The notes under the pieces are model-generated. The model was not told the origin of the DNA, did no database searches, and worked only from the letters and a program-made list of their open reading frames with translations. This document shows positions 32,772-41,058 of a stretch of 64,000 nt of DNA, one piece after another (position 1 is the first letter of the stretch; every line of letters begins with the position of its first letter). Both the position numbers and the translations under genes were made by a program. This stretch comes from Acidimicrobiales bacterium (GTDB taxonomy: Bacteria; Actinomycetota; Acidimicrobiia; Acidimicrobiales; Iamiaceae): assembly GCA_035547835.1 (NCBI GenBank), contig DASZTW010000011.1, forward strand, positions 1-64,000, written 5' to 3'.

Positions 32772-32868
32772 TGCCCGCACCGATCGTCGACACGGAGCGT
32801 GCTGCCGCGGTTCTTCCTGTAAAAGTGGCTATTCGACCACTTCTGCACGAATCGCCGGAATGTGGCGG

Positions 32869-33888
32869 TCAGTCGCGGTCGTTGCGGGCACGGCTGGGGG
32901 CCACGCGGGGCGGCTCGTTGGGCTGCTTGGGATAGACCGGCGGCCACGGCGCGTCCATCAGGCCGTCATCGAGGTCGCGCTCATACCAGGCGAGCAGCGT
33001 GTCGATCGACTGGGGGTGGTCGTTCATCTCCGCCCACGGGTCACCACCGCTGGCGACGCGGTCGGGCACGACGAACAACGTGAGCGACTCGGGGTCGATG
33101 TCGGTCAGCTCGTCCCACGCGAACGGGGTCGAGACCTGCCCGCCGACCCGGGGGCGGGCGCACCACGCCCCGAACACCGTCTTGTGGGGCGCGTTCTGGT
33201 TGTAGTCGACGAAGACGCGAGTGCCGCGCTCCTCCTTCCACCACTTGGCGGTGATGAGGTCAGGGTGGCGGCGCTCGAGCTCGCGGGCCAGGGCGACGGC
33301 TGCGGCGCGCACCTGGTACGAGTCCCACTTGCGTTCGAGGCGGAGGTACACATGAAGACCCTTCGAGCCGGTGGTCTTCACGAAGCCGACGAGGCCCAGC
33401 TCGTCGAGCAGGTCGTGGACCTTGCCGGCCGCCGCGCGCACGTCGTCGAAGCGGACGCCCGGCGTGGGGTCGAGGTCGATGCGCAGCTCGTCGGTGATGT
33501 CGGGCGACGCGGCGAGGTACGGCCAGGGGTGGAACCCGAGGCAGCCCATGTTCACCGCCCACAACAAGTGGGCCAGGTCCTCGACCACCAGCGCGTTCGA
33601 CGTGGTGCCGTTCGGGGTCGCCACTTCGGTGGTGGTGAGCCAGTCGGGAGCACCTTTCGGCACGCGCTTTTGGAAGAACGACTTCGCGCCCGCGCCGTCG
33701 GGATAGCGCTCCATCATCGTGGGACGGCCCGCGATGATGCGCAGCAACGGTTCGGCCACGGCCTGGTAGTACGCGACGAGATCGGCCTTGGTGGCGCCGA
33801 TCGCCTTGAAGAAGACCTTGTCGGGGTGGGTGATCCGTACGACCCGCCCGTCGGCTACGACTTCGATGGCATCTGCGTCGGCGGCCAT
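32869..33888 (-). CDS. LigD-type DNA polymerase/primase domain protein
   Basis: 339 residues. The start at 33888 is preferred over 33951 because an ACGCTA (minus strand TAGCGT) -10 box lies 7 bases ahead. Archaeo-eukaryotic primase fold used in non-homologous end joining: 'ITHPDKVFF', 'FFQKRVPKGAPDWL', 'LHLWAVNMG'-like 'LLWAVNMGCLGFHPWPY', catalytic 'RIDLDPTPGVRFDDV' (DxD) and 'KTTGSKGLHVYLRL' with the His. C-terminal 'FVDYNQNAPHKTVFGAWCAR' is the family signature. No ligase domain is attached; a ligase gene lies 11 kb away. No Ku gene is visible. Confidence 0.88.
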   Translation of the reverse strand: MAADADAIEVVADGRVVRITHPDKVFFKAIGATKADLVAYYQAVAEPLLRIIAGRPTMMERYPDGAGAKSFFQKRVPKGAPDWLTTTEVATPNGTTSNALVVEDLAHLLWAVNMGCLGFHPWPYLAASPDITDELRIDLDPTPGVRFDDVRAAAGKVHDLLDELGLVGFVKTTGSKGLHVYLRLERKWDSYQVRAAAVALARELERRHPDLITAKWWKEERGTRVFVDYNQNAPHKTVFGAWCARPRVGGQVSTPFAWDELTDIDPESLTLFVVPDRVASGGDPWAEMNDHPQSIDTLLAWYERDLDDGLMDAPWPPVYPKQPNEPPRVAPSRARNDRD

Positions 33889-33895
33889 CGCGGCG

Positions 33896-33901
33896 ACGCT
33901 A
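33896..33901 (-). promoter_or_regulatory. -10 box of the LigD-type polymerase gene (leaderless)
   Basis: TAGCGT on the minus strand, 7 bases before the ATG at 33888. Confidence 0.55.
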
Positions 33902-33947
33902 CCCGAGCAGGCCTCCGGGCCGGCCGGGCCGGCCGTCGCCGCGCCGG

Positions 33948-35366
33948 TCACTCCGGGAATGTCACACCGAGCTCGGCGGCTTTCGCCTTGGCCTCTTCCG
34001 GGAAGATGTTCTTCATGATGAACGGGTCGGTGGTGAGCACGTAGTCAGGTGCCAGCGCGGTCGTGTACCGCTCGATGTAGAGCATCTGCTTGGAGATCAA
34101 CATCAACTCTTGCGGGGCGACGCCCCCGAACGCCGACAGCATGTCGACGCTCTGGGCGACCATCTCGCTGATGTTGAAGTCCTTCATGCCGCTGGCGAGC
34201 ACCGGGCCCATCACCGCGCCCAGCCGCTCGGCGATCTCCTCGTCGGTGCCGACGCCTTCGGGGAAGATGCCCACCCGGCGGTACGCGCGGACCACGCGGG
34301 TGAAGTCCAAGTCGAACGCGGCGGTGTAGAAGAGGTCGCGCAACACGTTGCGCCACTCGTCGTCGAGCTCGCCCATGATCCCGAAGTCGAGGTAGCAGCC
34401 GCGCCCGTCTTCGAGCACCCAGATGTTGCCGGCGTGCATGTCACCATGGAACGGCCCGTGCACGAGCGCGGCTTCGGCCCACACCTTGGCGCCGCGTCGC
34501 AAGATCAGCGCCCCGTCGAGACCACGACGCTCGATCTCCTCGAAGTGGTCCATGGGGATGCCCCACACCCGCTCCATGCAGATGACCTGCGGGCCGCACC
34601 AGTTCCACAGCACTTCGGGTGCGGTCACCATCGTGTTGTCACCGAACGCGCCGATGTTGGCCCGGAAGCGGTCCTGGCGCCAGGCCTCGAGCGCGGGGTT
34701 GAGCTCCTGGCTCGACGTGGCGTGCAAGTCGCGCACCGCAGCTTCGGCGTTGAACGTGCGACCCCAAGGGGTGCGGTGGAGCAAGCGGGCCAGCCGCAGC
34801 AGGATCCGCAAGTCGACCAACATGCGATGCCGGATGTTCGGGCGCTGGATCTTCACCACCGCGGCGCGCCCGCCGGGCAGTGTGCACGCGTGGACCTGGC
34901 CGATTGACGCTGCCGACAGTGGCGTGTCGTCGAACGACTCGAACAGCGTGGCCACCGGCTGACCGAGATCGGACTCGAGCACCCGGTGCACTTCTTCGAC
35001 CGGGAACGGCGGCACGGCGTCGAGGCAGCGGCGTGCTGCGTTCGACAAGGTGGCCGGGAACAGGCCGGTGGAGCTGGCGATCACCTGACCGGTCTTCACG
35101 AACGTGGGGCCGAGCAGGATGAAGGCGTCGATCGCGCCTTCGGCCGCCGCTTCGGCGACCACGCTCGCCTTGTGCTGGCGCACGATCCGCGGCAGCCCGC
35201 GTACCAGCGCCTTCAGCACGCACACGAACAACACGGTCTGCACCACCACGGCGCGCCGGAGCTCGCCGAGACCGAAGTGGTCGAGGTCGGCGATCTCGAC
35301 TTCGAGTGCCTCGGGCGGCGGGCCGTCGGCGAACGGGCCGCGGAACGGGGGTCGGGAGTCGGTCAT
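33948..35366 (-). CDS. AarF/UbiB (ABC1) atypical kinase
   Basis: 472 residues. Atypical protein-kinase-like ATPase linked to lipid or quinone metabolism. Family motifs: 'GPTFVKTGQVIASSTGLFP' (KxGQ, about 84-102), 'PLSAASIGQVHACTLPGG' (A-rich loop), 'AVVKIQRPNI' (Lys), 'HGPFHGDMHAGNIWVLEDG' and 'YLDFGIMGEL' (metal-binding Asp). C-terminus has a possible membrane-associated part. Downstream of a MerR gene by 6 bases and probably co-transcribed with it. Confidence 0.88.
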   Translation of the reverse strand: MTDSRPPFRGPFADGPPPEALEVEIADLDHFGLGELRRAVVVQTVLFVCVLKALVRGLPRIVRQHKASVVAEAAAEGAIDAFILLGPTFVKTGQVIASSTGLFPATLSNAARRCLDAVPPFPVEEVHRVLESDLGQPVATLFESFDDTPLSAASIGQVHACTLPGGRAAVVKIQRPNIRHRMLVDLRILLRLARLLHRTPWGRTFNAEAAVRDLHATSSQELNPALEAWRQDRFRANIGAFGDNTMVTAPEVLWNWCGPQVICMERVWGIPMDHFEEIERRGLDGALILRRGAKVWAEAALVHGPFHGDMHAGNIWVLEDGRGCYLDFGIMGELDDEWRNVLRDLFYTAAFDLDFTRVVRAYRRVGIFPEGVGTDEEIAERLGAVMGPVLASGMKDFNISEMVAQSVDMLSAFGGVAPQELMLISKQMLYIERYTTALAPDYVLTTDPFIMKNIFPEEAKAKAAELGVTFPE

Positions 35367-35372
35367 GGCGGC

Positions 35373-36128
35373 TCAGTTCCTGGGGGGTCGAAACTCCTCG
35401 ACCAGTGCATTTCGCTCGGCCGGGGACCCCTCACTTTCGATCCGCCGCTGCGCGGCTTGCAAGACGGCGCGCTCGACGTTGTAGCCGACGAGCTCGCCGA
35501 CGATGGTCGCCAGCGCCTGCGCGGACGTGACGACGCGCTTGCCCACTTCCTCTGGCGCGAGGCGCGACCCGCGCAAGTGGCTCGCGACGAGGTCGTTCCA
35601 CGCGGTCACCGTGTCGTTCGCGAGCCCCTCGCCGCTCTCCACGAACGGGCGGGCGATCTCGAGGAACACGTCGAGCGGCAGCCCCACCCCGAGCAACGTG
35701 AGCACGTGGCGCACGAAGCGCACGTCGGCTTGGGTGAACAGCCACTCTCGCCCCACCTGCACCGGCCGCAACAGACCGGACGCTTCGAGCGCCCGGATGA
35801 GCTCGGTGGGCACTTCGGATCGTTCGGCCACGTCGCGCAGCTTGAGCAGCTCGCGCTCGTCGGCCGGCCCCGGCGGCCCTTCGTCGCCCTCGCGCAGCGT
35901 GTCGGCGATCATCCGCAACGAGTAGCCGCGGTCTTTGAGGTCACGGATGTGCTTGAGCCGGTCGAGGTGCTGCCGTCCGTACCACGCGACCCGGCCCTCA
36001 TGGCGCGGCGGCGGCACCAGTCCCTTCGACTGGTACGAGCGCAGCAACTGCACGGTGACGCCCGCCCGCGTGGCCAGCTCGTCGGCCCGCATGCGTCCCC
36101 GCTCGTCGGATGTCGGTGCGTTGCTCAC
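35373..36128 (-). CDS. MerR-family regulator with two DNA-binding-like halves
   Basis: 251 residues. The N-terminal MerR winged helix (about 14-85) reads 'TRAGVTVQLLRSYQSKGLVP', 'RVAWYGRQHLDRLKHIRDLK', 'GYSLRMIADTLREGDEG'. A second MerR-like block follows at about 93-150 ('DVAERSEVPTELIRALEASG', 'LFTQADVRFVRHVLTLLGVG'). Tandem arrangement as in actinobacterial two-MerR proteins. Divergent from the fatty-acid synthase operon, which it may regulate; the AACCATT inverted repeat at 36264 is a candidate site. Confidence 0.8.
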   Translation of the reverse strand: MSNAPTSDERGRMRADELATRAGVTVQLLRSYQSKGLVPPPRHEGRVAWYGRQHLDRLKHIRDLKDRGYSLRMIADTLREGDEGPPGPADERELLKLRDVAERSEVPTELIRALEASGLLRPVQVGREWLFTQADVRFVRHVLTLLGVGLPLDVFLEIARPFVESGEGLANDTVTAWNDLVASHLRGSRLAPEEVGKRVVTSAQALATIVGELVGYNVERAVLQAAQRRIESEGSPAERNALVEEFRPPRN

Positions 36129-36263
36129 GGTCCCCCGCTCCGTTGCAGGATGCTGTGGCTCGCGACGGACGCTAGTGCGGGACCCCGTGGTGGGCTGGGG
36201 ATCGTCAGGAGGCAGAAACAGAACGTTTCCATGCCGTTCGCGGATTGTTCGATGCCATCATGT

Positions 36264-36282
36264 AACCATTCGTTCAATGGTT
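36264..36282. promoter_or_regulatory. Inverted repeat at the head of the fab operon
   Basis: AACCATT (36264-36270) and AATGGTT (36276-36282) with a 5-base CGTTC spacer, between the divergent MerR gene and fabD. It covers the possible upstream ATG of fabD, which favours the start at 36298. Candidate operator. Confidence 0.45.
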
Positions 36283-36297
36283 GTGTCAGACCTCCCG

Positions 36298-37239
36298 ATG
36301 TCGTTTGCTGTCGTCTTCCCCGGCCAGGGCGCGGCCGAGCCCGGCCTCGGGCAGCCCTGGGTCGACCACCCGGCGTGGCAGGTCGTCGAGGAGGCAGAGT
36401 CGCTGCTCGACCGGCCGATCGGACGCCTCTTGCTGGCCGCCGACGCCGAGGAGCTCGGCACCACGCGCGCCAGCCAGCTCGCCGTGCTCGTCCACTCCCT
36501 CATGGTGTGGGAAGCCCTGTCGCCCTCGCTGCCCGGCCTGCCGGTCGGTTTCGCCGGCCACTCCCTGGGTCAGGTCACGGCGTTGCTGGCCTCGGGCGTG
36601 CTGAGTCGGGGCGACGGTCTGCGGTTCGCGGCGGAGCGAGCCGACCGCTCCCAGGACTCCGCCGACGCGAACCCCGGTCGCATGGCCGCCCTCATCGGCG
36701 CCACGCCCGAACAAGCCGTCGCTGCGTGCGACGGGGTCGACGGCGCCTGGCTGGCCAACGACAACGCGCCCGGCCAGGTCGTGATCGCCGGCACGCCCGA
36801 CGGCATTGCCGCCGCGGGCGAGCAGGCCAAGGGGAGCGGGGTGCGGCGGGTGCTGGCCTTGGACGTGGGCCACGCCTTCCACACCCCTCTCCTGCTCGAC
36901 GCCGCGGAGGCCTTGGCTCCCACGCTCGGCGAGGTGACGTTCCACCAGCCGTGGGCACCGGTGTTCACCAACACCGACGCCGCGCCGCACGCCACGGCCG
37001 ACGGCTGGCCGGAACTGCTCACCCGGCATCTCGTCGAGCCCGTGCGCTGGCGCGAGTCGCAGCTCGCGCTGGAGGCCGCCGGCGCCCGCCGGTTCCTCGA
37101 GGTCGGCCCCGGGAACGTGTTGGCCGGCCTGGCCAAGCGCACCGTGCCCGACATCGACGTGCTCGGCATCCACCAGCCCGACGACATCGCGGTCGCCGTG
37201 GCGGCGTTGGGCACCTCGGACCTGGAGCCGACCCGATGA
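36298..37239 (+). CDS. fabD: Malonyl-CoA:ACP transacylase
   Basis: 313 residues from the ATG that gives the standard 'MSFAVVFPGQGA'; an ATG at 36277 adds seven residues. Loads malonyl groups onto ACP. 'FAGHSLGQVTALLASG' carries the nucleophile Ser (GHSLG), 'RADRSQDSADAN' the substrate-binding Arg region, and 'DVGHAFHTPLL' the catalytic His. First gene of a nine-gene type II fatty-acid synthase operon; overlaps the next gene by four bases. Confidence 0.93.
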   Translation: MSFAVVFPGQGAAEPGLGQPWVDHPAWQVVEEAESLLDRPIGRLLLAADAEELGTTRASQLAVLVHSLMVWEALSPSLPGLPVGFAGHSLGQVTALLASGVLSRGDGLRFAAERADRSQDSADANPGRMAALIGATPEQAVAACDGVDGAWLANDNAPGQVVIAGTPDGIAAAGEQAKGSGVRRVLALDVGHAFHTPLLLDAAEALAPTLGEVTFHQPWAPVFTNTDAAPHATADGWPELLTRHLVEPVRWRESQLALEAAGARRFLEVGPGNVLAGLAKRTVPDIDVLGIHQPDDIAVAVAALGTSDLEPTR

Positions 37240-37565
37240 CCCTGTTCGAACCACCCACGAGGGTCGAACCCCCCGCGGAGGAGGTCCTGATGTCAGAAGC
37301 CGTCGTCGCCGAGGACCTGTTCGTCCCGGAGCGGATCGTGTGCGCGCCCGCAGCCGGGGTGTTCCACCCCTCGCCACCCGCCACGATCACAACCGAGGGC
37401 GAAGTCGTGTACGCCGGGCAAGTCGTCGGATCGATCGACGGGCCGAGCTCGTCGGTCGAGGTCGTCAGCCCGTTCACCGGCTTCTTCATGGGGATGCTCG
37501 CCCACACCGGCGAGCGTGTCCGCACGGCGCAGCCGGTGCTGTGGGTGCGGGTCACCAACCCGTGA
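37236..37565 (+). CDS. Biotinyl/lipoyl-domain protein lacking the biotin lysine
   Basis: 109 residues. The C-terminal 75 form a biotinyl-type barrel with both half-repeats: 'IVCAPAAGVFHPSP' and 'GEVVYAGQVVGSIDG', then 'EVVSPFTGFFMGMLAHTGER' and 'TAQPVLWVRV'. Where AccB has the AMKM hairpin the sequence reads 'GPSSSVEVV', with no lysine, so it cannot be biotinylated in the usual way. It sits between fabD and fabH, overlapping both (ATGA, GTGA). It may be a structural subunit of an acyl-CoA carboxylase with the carboxyltransferase encoded 4 kb downstream, or a relic. AccB is the nearest family. Confidence 0.7.
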   Translation: MTLFEPPTRVEPPAEEVLMSEAVVAEDLFVPERIVCAPAAGVFHPSPPATITTEGEVVYAGQVVGSIDGPSSSVEVVSPFTGFFMGMLAHTGERVRTAQPVLWVRVTNP

Positions 37566-38728
37566 CCACCGTCCACGACCTCGGCGCGCCCGCGGCCGCG
37601 TCGGGCGCGCCAACCACCGCGCGCGCCACACACGCCGCGTCGCCGCCGAGCCCGCCACGCACGGTCGCGCCGTTCGTGGTGGCGGGCTGGGGGACAGCCC
37701 TGCCGCCCACCATCGTGACCAACCGCGATCTCGAGGCACGGCTCGACACCACCGACGCGTGGATCCGCGAGCGGTCCGGCATCGCCGAGCGCCGGCTTGC
37801 GTCGCCCGGCCACACCACCGCGGGCTTGGCCACCGACGCGCTGCGCACCGCGCTCGACCGGGCGCACCTCGACTTGGCCGACCTCGATGTGGTGGTGGTC
37901 GCCACGTCCACGCCCGAACTGCCCATGCCGCCGACGGCTTCGCTCGTCGCGGCTGCGCTCGCCGGGGGGCGAGACGGAACTGCCGGGGCCGGGACCGCCG
38001 GCCCCGGCACCGTCGACCTCAACGGTGCATGTGCCGGGTTCCCGTACGCGCTCTCGTTCGCAGCCGGCCAGCTCGCGACGGGCCAAGCCGACACGGTCGC
38101 GGTGGTCGCTGCCGAGACGATGAGCCGGATCATCGACCCCGAGGACCGTTCGACGGCGGTCCTGTTCGGTGACGGGGCCGCCGCCGTGATCTTGTCGCAA
38201 GCCGGACAGGACGACCGCGGGTCGGGCGGCGCCGGTGGCTGGGTGGCGGGTGGTGTGCCCGGCCTGCTCGCCATCGACTTGGTGTCCGATCCGGGCGGCG
38301 CCGACCTGCTCACCGTCCCTGCCGGCGGCGCGGCACGACCGGCGAGCGAGGCCACGGTCGCGGCGCGTGAGCACTACATGCGGATGGACGGCCGGGAAGT
38401 GTTCCGCCGCGCGGTCCGTGCCGTGGTCGACTCGGTCGGGCGCACACTGTCGCGGGCGGGGGTGTCGGCCGCCGACGTCGACGTGTTCGTCCCGCACCAG
38501 GCCAACGTGCGCATCGTCGACGCGGTGCTGCACCGCACCGGGATCGACCCGGACCACACGCTCGGCAACATCGAGCGACTCGGCAACACCTCGGCCGCCT
38601 CGATCCCGATGGTGCTCGCCGAAGCAGCCGGCTCGGGGCGGCCGGCCCCTGGCGACCTCGTGCTGCTGACCGGCTTCGGCGCCGGCCTCACGGTCGGCAC
38701 CGCGCTGGTCCGCTGGGGCATCCGATGA
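37562..38728 (+). CDS. fabH: 3-oxoacyl-ACP synthase III
   Basis: 388 residues from GTG (GTGA overlap). Condenses acetyl- or branched acyl-CoA with malonyl-ACP to start chains. Triad: Cys in 'LNGACAGFPYAL' (about 156), His in 'VFVPHQANVR' (about 312), Asn in 'RLGNTSAASIP' (about 343). N-terminal extension of about 36 Ala/Pro-rich residues before 'VVAGWGTALPP'; two low-complexity inserts (about 140-150 and 220-230). Otherwise full length. Confidence 0.92.
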   Translation: MTTVHDLGAPAAASGAPTTARATHAASPPSPPRTVAPFVVAGWGTALPPTIVTNRDLEARLDTTDAWIRERSGIAERRLASPGHTTAGLATDALRTALDRAHLDLADLDVVVVATSTPELPMPPTASLVAAALAGGRDGTAGAGTAGPGTVDLNGACAGFPYALSFAAGQLATGQADTVAVVAAETMSRIIDPEDRSTAVLFGDGAAAVILSQAGQDDRGSGGAGGWVAGGVPGLLAIDLVSDPGGADLLTVPAGGAARPASEATVAAREHYMRMDGREVFRRAVRAVVDSVGRTLSRAGVSAADVDVFVPHQANVRIVDAVLHRTGIDPDHTLGNIERLGNTSAASIPMVLAEAAGSGRPAPGDLVLLTGFGAGLTVGTALVRWGIR

Positions 38729-39468
38729 GCGGGCGTGTCGCGTTTGTGACCGGGGCGTCCGGCGGCATCGGCTCGGCGTGCGCGGTGGCCCTGGCGGCGG
38801 CCGGCAACCGGGTCGCGGTCGGTTACGGGTCCTCGAGCGACGGTGCCGACAAGACCAAGCGCGCGGTCGAGGAAGTCGGCGGCGAGGCACTGGTGGTGCG
38901 GGTCGACGTCACCGATGCGTCTGCGGTCGACCACGCCTTCGCCGCGATCGAAGCCGGATGGGGGCCCGTCGAGATCCTCGTCAACGCAGCGGGCGCCAAC
39001 CGCGACAAGCTCCTCGTGCAGCTCGGCGACGACGACTGGCGCCACACGCTCGACACCGACCTCACCGGACCGTTCCTCACCACGCGCCGAGCCATGCGCC
39101 CGATGATCCGCGCTCGGTGGGGTCGCGTCGTGCAGGTCTCATCCGTCGTCGCCAGCACGGGCTCGCCCGGTCAAGCCAACTACGCCGCCGCCAAGGCCGG
39201 GCTGGTCGGCTTCTCCCGCTCGGTCGCCCGCGAGGTCGCCAAGCGCAACATCACGCTCAACGTCGTGGAACCCGGCCCGATCGACACCGCGATGACCGCC
39301 GCGTTGCCCCAGGGCCGCCAGGACTACCTCGCAACCGCCACACCCGCCGGGCGCTTCGGCACACCCGAAGAAGTCGCCGCCGTGGTGGCCTTCCTGGGGT
39401 CGGACGCCGCGTCGTACGTCACCGGCGCGGTCGTTCCGGTCGACGGCGGCCTCGCCATGGGACGCTGA
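38725..39468 (+). CDS. fabG: 3-oxoacyl-ACP reductase
   Basis: 247 residues, start overlapping fabH stop (ATGA). NADPH-dependent SDR: 'TGASGGIGSA' (about 9-18), 'NAAGANRDKLL', Ser in 'VSSVVAS', Tyr-Lys in 'YAAAK' and C-terminal 'YVTGAVVPVDGGLAMG'. Position within the fab operon makes FabG the best call over a general SDR. Confidence 0.9.
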   Translation: MSGRVAFVTGASGGIGSACAVALAAAGNRVAVGYGSSSDGADKTKRAVEEVGGEALVVRVDVTDASAVDHAFAAIEAGWGPVEILVNAAGANRDKLLVQLGDDDWRHTLDTDLTGPFLTTRRAMRPMIRARWGRVVQVSSVVASTGSPGQANYAAAKAGLVGFSRSVAREVAKRNITLNVVEPGPIDTAMTAALPQGRQDYLATATPAGRFGTPEEVAAVVAFLGSDAASYVTGAVVPVDGGLAMGR

Positions 39469-39535
39469 CCACTCGGCCTTCGTCCGCAACACCTGTCACC
39501 CATCCCAACCACGTCCACACCCAAGGAGCAACACC

Positions 39536-39787
39536 ATGGAGCGATCCGAAGCTTTCGACGCACTGCGCGACGCCGCGGTCGAGGTCCTCAGCGTCGACGC
39601 CGGCGCGGTCACCGAGCAGGCCTCGTTCGCCGACGACCTCGAAGCCGACAGCCTCGACCTGGTCGAGCTGGTCATGGCCGTCGAGGACCGCCTCGGCGTC
39701 GAGATCGGCGAAGACGATCTCGGCGACGTCGCCACTGTCGGCGACGCGGTCGACCTGATCGTCGCTGCAGCCGCCGCCAAGGTCTGA
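39536..39787 (+). CDS. acpP: Acyl carrier protein
   Basis: 83 residues, acidic, with the phosphopantetheine Ser39 in 'DLEADSLDLVELVMAVEDR'. Carries growing acyl chains. ATG after AAGGAG. Preceded by a 67-base gap after fabG, the largest in the operon, which may hold an extra promoter because ACP is needed in excess. Confidence 0.95.
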   Translation: MERSEAFDALRDAAVEVLSVDAGAVTEQASFADDLEADSLDLVELVMAVEDRLGVEIGEDDLGDVATVGDAVDLIVAAAAAKV

Positions 39788-39788
39788 C

Positions 39789-41054
39789 GTGGCCGGCGCC
39801 CGCGACCACCGCGGTCGACCGCGTGTGGCCGTCACCGGCCTCGGGGTCAAGACCCCTGCGGGGCTGACGGTCGACGAGTTCTGGGCGACGTTGCGCGCCG
39901 CCCGCCCCACCGCCGCGCCCATCACGTTGTACGACGCATCGGCCCACTCCGTGGGGTTCGCGTGCGAGGTGCCCGACACGTTCGACCCGGCTGTCTACCT
40001 CGGACCCAAGGAGCCGCGCCGCACCGACCGGGTCACGCACTTGGGTGTGGGCGCGGCGGCCGACGCCGTCGCCGACGCCACCGGCGGCACCGGCGACTTC
40101 GGGTGCGACCCCGCTCGCATCGGGGTTGTTGGTGGCTCGGGCATCGGCGGCATCCGCACCCTCGAAGACCAAGTGCTCGGCTACGGCGAGAAGGGCCCCC
40201 GCGGAGTGAGCCCGTTCCTCGTGCCGATGATGATGCCGAACGGCACTTCGGCCCACATCGCCATCCACCACGGCTTCACCGGGCCGAACCTCGCGGTCGC
40301 CACTGCGTGCGCCACCGGCACCAACGCGATCGGCGAAGCAGCCCGGTGGGTGCGCGACGGCTCTGCCGACGTGGTGGTGGCCGGCGGCGCCGACGCCTGC
40401 GTCGCACCGGTGGCCATGGCCGCGTTCGCGCGCGCGGGCGCCTTGTCGAAACACGACGACCCAGCCGGCGCGTCGCGCCCCTTCGACGTCGACCGAGACG
40501 GGTTCGTGATGGGCGAAGGCGCCGCGTTCGTGGTGCTCGAGCCGCTCGATCGCGCCCTTGCCCGCGGTGCCATGGTGTATGCGGAGCTGGCTGGTTACGG
40601 CACCACGTGCGACGCGTTCCACATCACGGCACCGCTCGAAGACGGTGCCGGCGCGGTCGCGTGCATCCAGCTCGCGCTGGCCGACGCCGGCCTCGAACCG
40701 AAGGCGTTCGGGCACGTCAACGCGCACGGCACGTCGACACCGCTGAACGACTCTGCCGAGGCGGCGGCGATCGCCAAGGTGTTCGGCGACCACGCACTCC
40801 CCATCACGTCGATCAAGGGCGTGACCGGCCACCTCATCGGTGCCGCCGGCGCGGCCGAGCTCGTCGCCACCGTGCTGTCGGTTCGCGACGGGGTCGTCCC
40901 GCCGGTCGCCAACCACCGCAACTGCGACCTCCCGGTCGACGTGGTGGCCGGCACCGAACGCGAGGTGGCCCCCGCCCCCGCGGTGTCGACCTCGTTCGCG
41001 TTCGGTGGCCACAACGCCGCGCTGGTGGTCGTGCCGGGACCAGCGGCTGGCTGA
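39789..41054 (+). CDS. fabF: 3-oxoacyl-ACP synthase II
   Basis: 421 residues from GTG, one base after acpP. Chain-elongating ketosynthase. Triad: Cys in 'VATACATGTNAI', His in 'NAHGTSTPLND', His in 'GVTGHLIGAAG'. Full length, with 'VTGLGVKTPAG' at the N-terminus and 'SFAFGGHNAAL' near the end. Overlap-free but tightly packed in the operon. Confidence 0.93.
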   Translation: MAGARDHRGRPRVAVTGLGVKTPAGLTVDEFWATLRAARPTAAPITLYDASAHSVGFACEVPDTFDPAVYLGPKEPRRTDRVTHLGVGAAADAVADATGGTGDFGCDPARIGVVGGSGIGGIRTLEDQVLGYGEKGPRGVSPFLVPMMMPNGTSAHIAIHHGFTGPNLAVATACATGTNAIGEAARWVRDGSADVVVAGGADACVAPVAMAAFARAGALSKHDDPAGASRPFDVDRDGFVMGEGAAFVVLEPLDRALARGAMVYAELAGYGTTCDAFHITAPLEDGAGAVACIQLALADAGLEPKAFGHVNAHGTSTPLNDSAEAAAIAKVFGDHALPITSIKGVTGHLIGAAGAAELVATVLSVRDGVVPPVANHRNCDLPVDVVAGTEREVAPAPAVSTSFAFGGHNAALVVVPGPAAG

Positions 41055-41058
41055 TCCC

